Of a DNA stretch of 64,000 nt, positions 36,118 to 45,285 are shown one piece after another. How positions within the stretch are numbered: position 1 is the first letter of the stretch; every line of letters starts with the position of its first letter. The translations under genes and the position numbers were made by a program. The DNA lies in contig NZ_LMMP01000003.1 of the NCBI RefSeq assembly GCF_001422815.1, forward strand, positions 100,960 to 164,959, read 5' to 3'. The notes beneath the pieces are model-generated. The model ran no database searches. It saw only the letters and a program-made list of their open reading frames with translations, and was not told the DNA's origin. Source of the DNA: Methylobacterium sp. Leaf91 (GTDB lineage: Bacteria; Pseudomonadota; Alphaproteobacteria; Rhizobiales; Beijerinckiaceae).

Positions 36118-36846
36118 TTGCGCATCCTGCTGATCAACCCCAACACGACCGAATCCGTCACCGACCTGGTCGCCGCGCATGCGCGGCGAGTGGCGGGCGA
36201 CGCCGTCGAGATCGTGGCGGTCACCGGGCGCTTCGGTGCCCGCTACATCACCAGCCGGGCCGCGTCGGCGATCGCGGCCCATGCCGCCCTCGACGCGCTG
36301 GCCGAGCACGCCGAGGGTTGCGACGCGGTCTACCTCGCCTGTTTCGGAGATCCGGGACTCGGAGGCCTGCGCGAGATATCCCCGCTGCCGGTGGTCGGCA
36401 TGGCCGAGGCCTCGTGCCTCGCCGCCACGGCACGGGGAGGGCGCTTCGCCATCGTCACCGGGGGCGCCCTGTGGGGACCGATGCTGGAGGAGTTCGTGGC
36501 GGGGATCGGCCTCTCCGACAAACTCGCCGCCATCCGCACCATCGCCCCCACGGGAGACCGCATCGCACGGGACCCCGAGGCGGCCCTGGCGGATCTGGCC
36601 GCCGCCTGCACCACCTGCGCCATCCGCGACGGGGCGGATGTGGTGATCCTCGGCGGAGCGGCGCTTGCCGGCCTCGCCGAACGCATCCAGCCGCATGTGC
36701 CGGTGCCCGTCCTATGCTCGGTGGAAGTAGGGACCCGTGCGGTCCTCGCCGCCGCGATCTGCGGCTTGCCGCCGGGCCAGCCGGCGCCGTCCATCGAGAG
36801 CATCGGCCTGTCGCCGGCCCTGGCCGAGCGGCTGGCACAGGAGTGA
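36118..36846 (+). CDS. Asp/Glu/hydantoin racemase family protein
   Basis: The 242-residue protein opens with LLINPNTTESVT, the typical N-terminus of hydantoin/allantoin racemases, and has two candidate catalytic cysteines: Cys75 in YLACFGDPGL and Cys200 in LCSVEVGT. The start is a TTG with GGAGA upstream. It sits 17 bases after the NCS1 permease, so the pair is likely an uptake-and-racemisation unit for a 5-substituted hydantoin or allantoin. No hydantoinase or allantoinase gene is adjacent. Confidence 0.85.
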   Translation: MRILLINPNTTESVTDLVAAHARRVAGDAVEIVAVTGRFGARYITSRAASAIAAHAALDALAEHAEGCDAVYLACFGDPGLGGLREISPLPVVGMAEASCLAATARGGRFAIVTGGALWGPMLEEFVAGIGLSDKLAAIRTIAPTGDRIARDPEAALADLAAACTTCAIRDGADVVILGGAALAGLAERIQPHVPVPVLCSVEVGTRAVLAAAICGLPPGQPAPSIESIGLSPALAERLAQE

Positions 36847-36911
36847 CAGAGCTCCGCACCCGCTGATTCCACGTGCCTGACGGCACTTGCGGACAGGCGC
36901 AGGATCAGCTT

Positions 36912-36928
36912 ACTTTGCGATACAAAGT
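36912..36928. promoter_or_regulatory. Inverted repeat upstream of the membrane-protein/winged-helix pair
   Basis: ACTTTG at 36912-36917 and CAAAGT at 36923-36928 are perfect reverse complements with a five-base spacer, 18 bases before the start at 36946. It is a candidate operator for the winged-helix regulator encoded two genes later. The arms are short, so this is tentative. Confidence 0.5.
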
Positions 36929-36945
36929 TGATCCGGGAGCATCGG

Positions 36946-37557
36946 ATGTCCGATCTCGATAGAGCCCTCGCCGATATCGTGGCGATCCGCACGCAACTCG
37001 CCCGCGGCGACGCCTTCTGCGGGTTCGGACCCTCCGCCATCGCGGCCACGGGCGTCCTCGCCCTCGGCACCACCCTGGCGCAGCATGTCTGGCTCGACGA
37101 CCCGACCGAACAGCCGCTACTGTTCCTAGGCGGCTGGATCGTCACCGCCCTGGCCTCCGCCGGCCTGATCGGCGCCGAGATGCGAGCCCGTTCGCGTCGC
37201 GACCATGCGGGGCTCACCGACACGGCGATCGTGAACGCGGTGGAGCAGTTCCTGCCCGCCGGCGCGGCGGGCGCCTGCCTCGCCCTGGTCCTGGTACAGG
37301 TTTCGCCGGAATCCCTGTGGATGCTGCCGGGGCTGTGGCAGATGCTGGTGAGCCTCGGGCTCTTCGCCTCGGTGCGGTCCCTGCCGAAAGGCGTCGCGCT
37401 GCCCGGCGCCTGGTACATGGTGGCGGGCCTCGCCGTGCTCATGCTGGCGAGCGCCGACCACATCCTCTCGCCCTGGACCATGGGACTGCCCTTCGCCGTC
37501 GGCCAGTTTCTGATGGCCATGATCCTCTACCGTGCCCGGGAGGACAGTGATGCGTGA
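36946..37557 (+). CDS. Multi-pass membrane protein of unknown function
   Basis: From MSDLDRALADIVAIRTQLAR the protein has 203 residues. It has five predicted hydrophobic stretches between about residues 25 and 195 and no known motif. GGGAG lies 7 bases before the ATG at 36946. Its stop overlaps the start of a winged-helix regulator gene, so the two are co-translated. Such membrane-protein/regulator pairs recur in bacteria, and the regulator may control the pair itself. Confidence 0.75.
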   Translation: MSDLDRALADIVAIRTQLARGDAFCGFGPSAIAATGVLALGTTLAQHVWLDDPTEQPLLFLGGWIVTALASAGLIGAEMRARSRRDHAGLTDTAIVNAVEQFLPAGAAGACLALVLVQVSPESLWMLPGLWQMLVSLGLFASVRSLPKGVALPGAWYMVAGLAVLMLASADHILSPWTMGLPFAVGQFLMAMILYRAREDSDA

Positions 37558-37930
37558 TGCTCCCTTCGCGTATGACGGCCTCGACCGGGTCATTCACGAG
37601 AAGGCCCGGCTCGGCCTCCTCACCTCGCTGATGGCGGCTCCGAAGGGGCTGGCCTTCGGCGACCTTAAGCAACTCTGCGGCCTCACGGACGGTAATCTCA
37701 ACCGTCACCTCCAAGTGTTGCAGGAGGCCGGCTTCGTCGAGATCAGGAAAGGGCAGGGCAAGAGCCATGGTGGCACCCGCCCGCTGACGACCTGCCATCT
37801 GACGCCGACCGGCCGGACTCGCTTCCTCGATTACCTCGCCGTCCTCGAACAGGTGGTGCGGGACGCCGCCAAGGCCGCCGAGATGGCGGCCGAGAGCGCG
37901 GGCCTCCCCCTCGTCGCGCGTCCGGCCTGA
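37550..37930 (+). CDS. Winged-helix transcriptional regulator (HTH_34/MarR-like)
   Basis: The 126-residue protein starts at the ATG at 37550, preceded by AGGA. It is a small winged-helix regulator: [20 protein letters not shown], then [20 protein letters not shown] as the recognition helix, and a wing in [18 protein letters not shown]. This resembles the winged-helix DNA-binding HTH_34 family. It overlaps the membrane protein gene and lies downstream of a small inverted repeat at 36912-36928. No ligand-binding domain is apparent. Confidence 0.87.
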   Translation: MRDAPFAYDGLDRVIHEKARLGLLTSLMAAPKGLAFGDLKQLCGLTDGNLNRHLQVLQEAGFVEIRKGQGKSHGGTRPLTTCHLTPTGRTRFLDYLAVLEQVVRDAAKAAEMAAESAGLPLVARPA

Positions 37931-37968
37931 CGCCTGGACTCCGTCTTTTTTTGCCAAGGAACTCTGCG

Positions 37969-38679
37969 ATGCAAAGCGAACAGACGCCCGGACTGCATGT
38001 GGGCATCATCATGGATGGCAACGGACGCTGGGCCTCGGGGCGCGGACTGCCCCGCGCGCTCGGTCACAAGGAAGGCGTCGAGGCGATCCGCCGGGTCGTG
38101 GAGGCGGCGCCGAAACAAGCCATCGGCACCCTCACCCTTTATGCCTTCTCTTGCGACAACTGGAGACGTCCGGAGGCGGAGGTCTCCGCCCTGATGGGGC
38201 TGCTCCGGCTCTACCTGCGCAACGAGATCGCCCGTTTGGTCGAAAGCGGCGTACGTCTCAGCGTGATCGGCCGGCGCGACCGCTTGCCCGAGGGACTCGC
38301 CGCCGCCATCGGCCGAGCCGAGGCCGTAACACTCGAGGGGAAAGCCCTGCATCTGCGGATCGCCGTCGATTACTCCGCCCGCGATGCCATTCTCGCCGCC
38401 GCGCTCGCCAGCGCCAGCAATCCCGGGATGACCCGCACCACCTTCTCGACCCTGGTGACGGGCGATGCCTGTGTCCCCGAGGTCGATCTCGTGATCCGCA
38501 CCAGCGGCGAGCAGCGGCTTTCCGATTTCCTGCTCTGGGAGAGCGCCTACGCCGAACTTCACTTCACCCGCCGCCATTGGCCTGATTTCGATGCCGGAGA
38601 CCTCGAAGACGCTCTCGCCGCCTACCGCAATCGCGACCGCCGCTTCGGAGGGCTGGCTACCGGGTCCGTGGCGGCCTGA
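37969..38679 (+). CDS. cis-Prenyltransferase (UppS/UPP synthase family)
   Basis: The 236-residue protein matches polyprenyl diphosphate synthases. [10 protein letters not shown] at residues 13-22 gives the catalytic Asp16, [13 protein letters not shown] follows, and the C-terminus has the [20 protein letters not shown] block. It makes long-chain cis-prenyl diphosphates, the carrier lipid for cell wall synthesis or a variant. The ATG at 37969 has AAGGA upstream. UppS is usually within an frr-cdsA-dxr gene string; this copy is unlinked, so it may be a second paralogue. Confidence 0.9.
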   Translation: MQSEQTPGLHVGIIMDGNGRWASGRGLPRALGHKEGVEAIRRVVEAAPKQAIGTLTLYAFSCDNWRRPEAEVSALMGLLRLYLRNEIARLVESGVRLSVIGRRDRLPEGLAAAIGRAEAVTLEGKALHLRIAVDYSARDAILAAALASASNPGMTRTTFSTLVTGDACVPEVDLVIRTSGEQRLSDFLLWESAYAELHFTRRHWPDFDAGDLEDALAAYRNRDRRFGGLATGSVAA

Positions 38680-38851
38680 AAAGCTGAGCCGACGATTGGC
38701 GAGGCAGGAGGCTGAACGGTCGGGTCAAAGACTACCCTCTCACCCTTCGGCAGGCTGTTTTCCTTGCGATATGATGGTTCGGTCGGCTTGAGCCAGGCAT
38801 AGCTTCGTCGGCGAGCAGACGGCTCCCTCGACCTTTAGGGCTGCGCTGCCC

Positions 38852-39049
38852 TCAGACGAAAAAGAGGAAGGCTCCGAAGCTCGCTAGGAAGCCCGCAAGA
38901 GACACCGCCGAGAGAGCAAGAAATTTGGAGGATGCCGTCGATCCATCGTCGGCTCCGTCCTCGATGGGCGAGAAGGCACGACCCGCAGCCTGCGACGCGC
39001 GGATGAGATCGTCGTGGCGCACCATTCTCAAGGCTGCAGACGGCGCCAT
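38852..39049 (-). CDS. Small tail-anchored membrane protein, unknown
   Basis: From MAPSAALRMVRHDDL the protein has 65 residues, with a hydrophilic N-terminus and one C-terminal hydrophobic segment (FLALSAVSLAGFLASFGAFL) followed by FFV at the end. GGGAG lies 6 bases before the ATG at 39049, a good sign that it is real. Function is unknown. It is divergent from the PhoX gene. Confidence 0.55.
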   Translation of the reverse strand: MAPSAALRMVRHDDLIRASQAAGRAFSPIEDGADDGSTASSKFLALSAVSLAGFLASFGAFLFFV

Positions 39050-39185
39050 GTCGCTCTCCCACCGATCGGTTCTATGTGCGGAAACGCACAAACCAGAGAT
39101 TGGTTCCCGACCCGACCCGACCCGTCATCGCCCCGCCATGTCCGGCTCCTAGGATCTGCCACCTAGTCACAGGACGAGTTCCACC

Positions 39186-41174
39186 ATGACCGAGCCGCTG
39201 CGCACCCGCTCGCAGGCCGCCGAAGACGGCGAGGATGGAGGCACGAATACGAGCGGCAACGCCACGTTCGGCGATGTGGTCGCCGCGCGGTTCGACCGGC
39301 GCGATCTGCTGCGCGGTCTCCTCGGGGTCGGCGCCATCGCGGCGGTGGTGACGCCCCGCGCGCTCGCGGCCGCTCCGGCTGCGGCGGCGCAGGGACGGGC
39401 GACGCCGTTCCCGTTCAAGGAGATCGAAGCGGGTTCGGACACCCACCATCACGTGGCCGAGGGGCACGATGCCGACATCCTGATCCGCTGGGGCGATCCA
39501 GTCCTGCCTGGCGCGCCTGCTTTCGATCCGCGGAACCAGTCGGCGGAGGCCCAGGCCCGGCAATTCGGCTACAATAACGACTTCGTCGGTTATTTCCCGA
39601 TGCCCGGCGCCGCCGATCCGGCGGCGCACGGACTTCTCGTGGTCAATCACGAATACACCAACGAGGAGCTGATGTTCCCCGGCCTCGGCCGCCAGGATAT
39701 CAAGACCGTCGCGTTCAAGGGCATGAACCGCGAGCTCGTCGATATCGAGATGGCCGCCCATGGCGGATCGGTGATCGAGGTGAAGCGAACGGACGGCAAA
39801 TGGGCCGTGGTGCCGAACTCGCCTCACGCCCGGCGCATCACCGCGGAGACGGTGATGACTTTGTCCGGTCCCGCCGCAGGCTCCGACCGGCTGAAGACGA
39901 CGGCCGATCCTGTGGGCCGTACGGTGAAGGGCATGATCAACAACTGCGCCGGCGGAACCACCCCCTGGGGGACGTGGCTCACCTGCGAGGAGAACATCAA
40001 CTACTACTTCCGAGGCACACTCGCCGAGGGCTCGGGGGAGGCGGCCAATCACAAGCGCCTCGGCCTACCGGGCAATGCCTATGCCTGGGGCCGCTTCCAC
40101 GAGCGGTTCGACCTGTCCAAAGAGCCGAACGAGCCGAACCGCTTCGGCTGGGTCGTGGAGATCGACCCGTTCGATCCCGCCTCCGTCCCGACGAAGCGCA
40201 CCGCCATGGGCCGGTTCAAGCACGAAGGCGCCGCCGGCATCGTCTCGAAGAGCGGCCGCTACGTGGTCTACCAGGGCGACGACGAGCGTTTCGACTACGT
40301 CTACAAGTTCGTGACGGACGCGGCCGTAAATCTCGCCGACCGGCAGGCCAACCGCGATATCCTGGATTCCGGCACGCTCCACGTCGCCCGGTTCGATGCC
40401 GACGGACGCGGCGCCTGGATGCCGCTGGTCTTCGGACAAGGCCCCCTAACGACGGAGAACGGGTTCCGCTCCCAGGCCGACGTGGTCATCGAGGCACGGC
40501 GTGCCGCCGACCTCCTCGGCGCCACCAAGATGGATCGCCCGGAAGACGTCGAGGCCAATCCGAAGACCGGCAAGGTCTATGTCATGCTCACCAACAACGT
40601 GAAACGCAAACCCGACGAGGTGAACGCCGCCAATCCGAGGCCCGACAACCGCTTCGGCCACATCGTGGAACTGACTCCCGACGAGGGCGACCATGCGGCA
40701 CCGGGCTTCGCCTGGGAGATCCTCGTCAAATGCGGCGATCCCTCCATCGCTACGGTCGGCGCCACCTTCTCCTCCGCGACGACGAAGGACGGCTGGTTCG
40801 GCATGCCGGACAATTGCTCGGTCGACGGACAGGGTCGGCTCTGGGTCGCCACCGACGGGAACTCGCCATCGAAGACGGGCCGGAACGACGGAATCTGGGC
40901 CATGGAGACGGACGGGCAGGGACGGGGAACCGGCAAGCACTTCTTCCGGGTGCCCAACGGCGCGGAGATGTGCGGCCCCTACTTCACACCGGACGACACC
41001 ACGTTCTTCGTCGCCGTCCAGCATCCCGGCGAGGCCGACGAGGAGGATCCGAAGGCCGCCCCCGCCACGTTCGAGGCACCTTCGACCCGGTGGCCGGATT
41101 TCGACGATGCGATGCCGCCCCGCCCGGCCATCGTCGCCATCACGAAGCGCGGGGGCGGCCGGGTCGGAAGCTGA
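39186..41174 (+). CDS. PhoX-family secreted phosphatase (Tat exported)
   Basis: The 662-residue protein has a Tat-type signal (FDRRDLLRGLLGVGAIAAVV near residue 38, ending in ALAAAPAAAA). The mature part shows DUF839/PhoX features: VVNHEYTNEE, WGTWLTCEENINYYF, YQGDDERFDYVYKFV and EDVEANPKTGKVYVMLTNN. PhoX is a calcium- and iron-dependent alkaline phosphatase in the periplasm. AGGACGAG precedes the ATG. No Pho-box is clear upstream. The paralogous group includes proteins of unknown activity, so alkaline phosphatase is likely but not certain. Confidence 0.9.
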   Translation: MTEPLRTRSQAAEDGEDGGTNTSGNATFGDVVAARFDRRDLLRGLLGVGAIAAVVTPRALAAAPAAAAQGRATPFPFKEIEAGSDTHHHVAEGHDADILIRWGDPVLPGAPAFDPRNQSAEAQARQFGYNNDFVGYFPMPGAADPAAHGLLVVNHEYTNEELMFPGLGRQDIKTVAFKGMNRELVDIEMAAHGGSVIEVKRTDGKWAVVPNSPHARRITAETVMTLSGPAAGSDRLKTTADPVGRTVKGMINNCAGGTTPWGTWLTCEENINYYFRGTLAEGSGEAANHKRLGLPGNAYAWGRFHERFDLSKEPNEPNRFGWVVEIDPFDPASVPTKRTAMGRFKHEGAAGIVSKSGRYVVYQGDDERFDYVYKFVTDAAVNLADRQANRDILDSGTLHVARFDADGRGAWMPLVFGQGPLTTENGFRSQADVVIEARRAADLLGATKMDRPEDVEANPKTGKVYVMLTNNVKRKPDEVNAANPRPDNRFGHIVELTPDEGDHAAPGFAWEILVKCGDPSIATVGATFSSATTKDGWFGMPDNCSVDGQGRLWVATDGNSPSKTGRNDGIWAMETDGQGRGTGKHFFRVPNGAEMCGPYFTPDDTTFFVAVQHPGEADEEDPKAAPATFEAPSTRWPDFDDAMPPRPAIVAITKRGGGRVGS

Positions 41175-41472
41175 CCGCTCGATCTTTCCAGCTGGACACT
41201 GGATCCCCCTCCGTCGCCGCTGAATGGCGGCCCTGTCGAACCGGCGTCGTGGAACTTGCCCCCATTGCGCCGCAACTCCTTCAGAGTGCCAGCAGGGGTA
41301 CGGATAACGACCCGGGAAAGGGCAGGGCGCAGCGACCGCGCCGGTCCCTCCGAAATCCCGACGACACAGCGTTAAGGGAATCGGCGCAAGCTGTGCAGGA
41401 ACACGGGGAGAGACCTCCCGCGCCCTCATGGCGGCGCTTCACGTTTCCGTTTCGTTCCTGTATGGTTGGCAC

Positions 41473-43563
41473 ATGACTCAGCGCGAGACCTCACGCCAGG
41501 CCGTTGCGGCCCCCGCCGTCGGCCGGCCGAGCGATCTGTTCGCAGGCGGCCAGGCGCCGGTTCGCGGTGCCAAGGCTTCCTCGGCCGCCCGGGCGCCCCT
41601 CGACAAGGCGCCCATCGAAACAGCCGAGGCCGGCTACGACGCCTCGTCGATCGAAGTGCTGGAGGGGCTGGAGCCCGTCCGGCGCCGGCCGGGCATGTAT
41701 ATCGGCGGCACCGACGAACGCGCCCTGCACCATCTCTTCGCCGAGGTGATCGACAATTCCATGGACGAGGCTGTGGCCGGCCATGCCAGCTACATCGAGG
41801 TGGAACTGGAGGCGACGGGCCACCTCGTCATCACCGATAATGGACGCGGTATCCCGGTGGACCCGCATCCGAAATTCCCCGGCAAATCCGCCCTCGAAGT
41901 GATCATGACGACGCTGCACGCCGGCGGAAAATTCGACTCGAAGGTCTACGAGACCTCGGGCGGCCTTCATGGCGTCGGCATCTCCGTGGTCAATGCCCTC
42001 TCGGACAGCCTCGAAGTCGAGGTCGCCCGCAGCCAGACCCTGTACCGCCAGACATTCTCGCGCGGCCACGTGCAGGGGCCTCTGGTGGAGGTCGGCCGGG
42101 TGCAGAACCGTCGCGGCACCCGGGTGCGCTTCCATCCCGATGCCGAGATCTTCGGAGCTCTGAAATTCGATCCGCGCCGGCTGTTCAAGATGGCCCGGTC
42201 AAAGGCCTACCTGTTCGGCGGCGTCGAAATCCGCTGGCGTTGCGCGCCGTCCCTGATCGAGGGGATGGACGACGTCCCGGCAGAGACCGTGCACCGCTTC
42301 CCCGGCGGCCTGCGCGATTATCTCGCCCGCGATCTCGAGGGCAAGGAACTCGTCACCGATGCGGTTTTCGCCGGCAAGATGACGAAGCCCGGTGGCCATG
42401 GCTCCCTCGAATGGGCCGTCGCCTGGATGGTGGTGGAGGACGGGGTCTCGCACTCCTATTGCAACACCATCCCCACCGCCGAGGGTGGCACGCATGAAAG
42501 CGGCCTGCGCGTCGCCCTGCTGCGGGCGCTGCGCGAACATGCCGAACGCGTCGGCCAGGCTAAGCGCATGACCTCCGTCACAACGGATGACGTCATGGCG
42601 ACCTGCGCCTCGATGCTCTCCGTCTTCATCCGCGAGCCGGAATTCCAGGGCCAGACCAAGGACAAGCTCGCCACAGTGGAAGCCTCGAGGATTGTCGAGA
42701 CGGCGATCCGCGACGCGTTCGACCATTGGCTCGCCGCCTCCCCGGCCCAGGCCAACAAACTTCTCGACTGGGTGATCGACCGGGCCGAGGAGCGCCTGCG
42801 CCGACGCCAGGAGAAAGAGGTCGCGCGCAAATCCGCGACCCGCAAGCTACGTCTGCCGGGCAAGCTCGCCGATTGCTCGAAGGCCGGTACGGCCGGCTCG
42901 GAAATCTTCATCGTCGAGGGTGATTCCGCCGGTGGCTCGGCCAAGCAGGCGCGCGACCGCGCCAGCCAGGCGATCCTGCCCCTGCGCGGCAAGATCCTCA
43001 ACGTGGCCTCGGCCAGTCGCGACAAGATGGGCGCCAACCAGCTCATCTCCGACCTGACCCAGGCGCTCGGTTGCGGCACAGGCAACAGTTACAAGGGCGA
43101 GGATCTTCGCTACGAGAAGGTCATCATCATGACCGACGCCGATGTCGACGGCGCCCATATCGCATCCCTGCTGATCACCTTCTTCTATCGCCAGATGCCC
43201 AAGCTCATCGACAAGGGCCATCTCTACCTCGCGATCCCGCCGCTCTACCGCCTCCAGCACGGCGCGAAGACGGCCTATGCCCGTGACGATGCCGATAAGG
43301 AGCGGGTCATCAAGACCACGTTCAAGGGTGCCAAGGTCGAGATCAGCCGCTTCAAGGGGCTCGGCGAGATGATGCCGGCGCAGTTGAAGGAGACGACCAT
43401 GGACCCGAAGAAGCGCACCCTTCTGCGCGTCGCGGTCCTCGACGAGGCGCGCGTCTCCACGGGCGACGCCGTGGAGCGGCTGATGGGCAACAAGCCCGAA
43501 GCCCGCTTCGCCTTCATCTCCGAACGCGCCGCCTTCGCCGACGAGGCCGTGCTCGACATCTGA
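41473..43563 (+). CDS. parE: DNA topoisomerase IV subunit B
   Basis: The 696-residue protein is a GyrB/ParE family ATPase: YDASSIEVLEGLEPVRRRPG then MYIGGTDERALHHLF, GHKL motif EVIDNSMDEA, ITDNGRGIPV, TOPRIM motifs FIVEGDSAGGSAK and MTDADVDGAHI, and the C-terminal KGLGEMMPAQL. At about 700 residues it lacks the extra length of GyrB, favouring ParE. It decatenates chromosomes with ParC. The first 60 residues form a low-complexity extension. Start 41473 is favoured over 41428 on family fit. Confidence 0.93.
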   Translation: MTQRETSRQAVAAPAVGRPSDLFAGGQAPVRGAKASSAARAPLDKAPIETAEAGYDASSIEVLEGLEPVRRRPGMYIGGTDERALHHLFAEVIDNSMDEAVAGHASYIEVELEATGHLVITDNGRGIPVDPHPKFPGKSALEVIMTTLHAGGKFDSKVYETSGGLHGVGISVVNALSDSLEVEVARSQTLYRQTFSRGHVQGPLVEVGRVQNRRGTRVRFHPDAEIFGALKFDPRRLFKMARSKAYLFGGVEIRWRCAPSLIEGMDDVPAETVHRFPGGLRDYLARDLEGKELVTDAVFAGKMTKPGGHGSLEWAVAWMVVEDGVSHSYCNTIPTAEGGTHESGLRVALLRALREHAERVGQAKRMTSVTTDDVMATCASMLSVFIREPEFQGQTKDKLATVEASRIVETAIRDAFDHWLAASPAQANKLLDWVIDRAEERLRRRQEKEVARKSATRKLRLPGKLADCSKAGTAGSEIFIVEGDSAGGSAKQARDRASQAILPLRGKILNVASASRDKMGANQLISDLTQALGCGTGNSYKGEDLRYEKVIIMTDADVDGAHIASLLITFFYRQMPKLIDKGHLYLAIPPLYRLQHGAKTAYARDDADKERVIKTTFKGAKVEISRFKGLGEMMPAQLKETTMDPKKRTLLRVAVLDEARVSTGDAVERLMGNKPEARFAFISERAAFADEAVLDI

Positions 43564-43659
43564 TGCCGAGTGCGGGTTGAGGCGGGCTGATCGAGGTCTG
43601 GCATGAGACAGGGGAAACACCGCTTCCCCGTCACTGTGCGACGAACCCATACCAACGCA

Positions 43660-43687
43660 AAAAACCCGGCCGCGAGGCCGGGTTTTT
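43660..43687. terminator. Bidirectional Rho-independent terminator between parE and beta-barrel gene
   Basis: AAAAACCCGGCC at 43660-43671 pairs with GGCCGGGTTTTT at 43676-43687 with a four-base loop. Runs of A and T on both sides let it terminate parE and the convergent outer-membrane gene. Confidence 0.92.
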
Positions 43688-43749
43688 CGTTTGGACGATC
43701 CTGAGCCGCGCAGCCCTCGAGAAGGACTGCGCGGAGATTATGGACGATC

Positions 43750-44580
43750 CTAGTAGGTGCCGAACTTGTAGTTCAGGCCGGCGCGGACGACGGCGAACTC
43801 GTCGTCGCGACGACCGCTGCTGATCGACTGCACGACAGCGTTGTTGGCAGCGGTGTTGATGATGAAGGCGCCCTGGTTGCGGGTGCCGCGATCGAGGTTC
43901 ACGTACAGGCCTTCGACCTTCAGCGTCACAGCAGAAGCGCGGAAGAAGTTGAAGAACGAGTCGGTGGGGAGAGCGTATTCGATACCACCGCCGACGGCGT
44001 AGCCGGTGCGGAAGTCGTCGTTGCCCTGGAAGCCGCCGAAGCTACGGTCGGTGCTGCCAGCGCCGTAAGCGAAGCCGCCGGTGCCGTACACGAGGGTGCG
44101 GTCGAAAGCGTAGCCGAGGCGACCGCGGACGGTACCGAAGAAGTCGAGGCTGGAGAGGCCACGCGGGTCGTTGATGGCGAAGCCGGGAGCGGCAACGACG
44201 CCCGAGTCACGACGCTTGGCGCCGAAATCGAGGTACTGGGCGTCGGCTTCGATACCGACGACCACGCCCGAACCCGGGGTGAACTGATAGTTGTAACCGA
44301 TCTGCGCGCCGCCGGAGAAGCCGTCCTGGCTGTCCTTGCTGAACGTGGCGACCTGCGGGGTGCCAGCGGCGGTGAAGCGGCTCGCCACCGGGAAGGAGTT
44401 GGGGCCTTCCTTGCCGGCGTCGAAAGCGTAACCGGCGTTGATACCGGCGTAGAAGCCCGTCCACGTGAAGACCGGGACCGGAACGAAGACCGGCGGAGCG
44501 GCGCGACGGGGAAGGTCGGCGGCCGAAGCGACAGCAGTCAGGCCGGCGAGAACGGTCGTAGCGAGAAGCAGTCTTTTCAT
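43750..44580 (-). CDS. Outer-membrane beta-barrel protein (Omp25/porin-like family)
   Basis: From MKRLLLATTVLAGLTAVASA the protein has 276 residues with a clear signal peptide. FTWTGFYAGINAGYAFDAG is the typical start of the alphaproteobacterial Omp25/OMP_b-brl family, and the C-terminus VRAGLNYKFGTY ends in an aromatic residue, as barrels do. Strand repeats include GTVRGRLGYAFDRTLVYGTG and GYAVGGGIEYALP. It lies in the outer membrane; the role is probably structural or pore-like. An iron-box-like palindrome lies about 260 bases upstream. Confidence 0.92.
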   Translation of the reverse strand: MKRLLLATTVLAGLTAVASAADLPRRAAPPVFVPVPVFTWTGFYAGINAGYAFDAGKEGPNSFPVASRFTAAGTPQVATFSKDSQDGFSGGAQIGYNYQFTPGSGVVVGIEADAQYLDFGAKRRDSGVVAAPGFAINDPRGLSSLDFFGTVRGRLGYAFDRTLVYGTGGFAYGAGSTDRSFGGFQGNDDFRTGYAVGGGIEYALPTDSFFNFFRASAVTLKVEGLYVNLDRGTRNQGAFIINTAANNAVVQSISSGRRDDEFAVVRAGLNYKFGTY

Positions 44581-45285
44581 TGTGTGTCTGGTCCTGATGG
44601 GCATTAAGCCTGAGCGCTTGTAGGCTTGGTCGGGCGTGAGGTCTGTCGCATTCCTGCAACAACATCCATCGAATACAGCAGCAGCCGTCAACGAAGGGTA
44701 AAGGTTAGACTCAGGTGAGGAATTGGGAATCAGCCACGTGTTCTGGCGCACCTGAGGGTATTTCTCCTTCAGAGCGACCGATGATCCAGATCCACCGGTG
44801 CGACATCCGCTCCGCACCTTCTACAACCATTTGTTAATCAGAATAATTCTGCATCATTCAGATCAGCAACAATGATCACTGTGATGTTCGCGAGAACGGT
44901 GTCCGGCTTTCAAGGGGACGACGCAGCTCCTGCATGGGAGCGGGGCCTGGCAAGTAAATGCAGGATTGGGTGTCGCGCAGGTCCGGCGATCTTGAGACTC
45001 GTACCGTAGAAACCGGTTTTCGGGTCGCGGCGACGCCTAGCCGGCATATCTCGAACGGAGCGATCGTACCGATCCGGCGTCTCGTCTCCGAGGAAACGAA
45101 CCTTGCGAGCCATGATCTGAGCGATCCGGGCTTCCTGGCCAGCGCCGTGGCCTATGCGTCCAGAGCCCCGGAGAATGAGGGCGGGGCGATCAACGGTCGA
45201 TCAGCAGGATCGCACCGGGCTAACGGATACGTGATGGCTCCGCCGACGGCGCAGAGCGCCGCCGGCAAGGGACTCGCCCGGTTTC
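44581..45285. other. Long intergenic region, no confident gene
   Basis: This 705-base stretch lies between the beta-barrel gene and fhcC. Short open frames exist (44910-45113 minus; 44958-45299 plus), but neither has a recognisable motif, and I see no convincing ribosome site. It has a palindromic AT-rich box at 44839-44851. Otherwise I see no repeat, RNA gene or terminator that I can defend; the 3' end of fhcC lies at its right edge. Confidence 0.6.
44839..44851. promoter_or_regulatory. Iron-box-like palindrome upstream of the beta-barrel gene
   Basis: CAGAATAATTCTG is a palindrome with AGAATAATTCT at its core, identical to the core of the two suf boxes at 23301-23334. It lies about 260 bases upstream of the outer-membrane gene start. 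If the suf boxes are Irr sites, this may be a third member; the outer bases deviate from TTAGAA. Confidence 0.45.
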
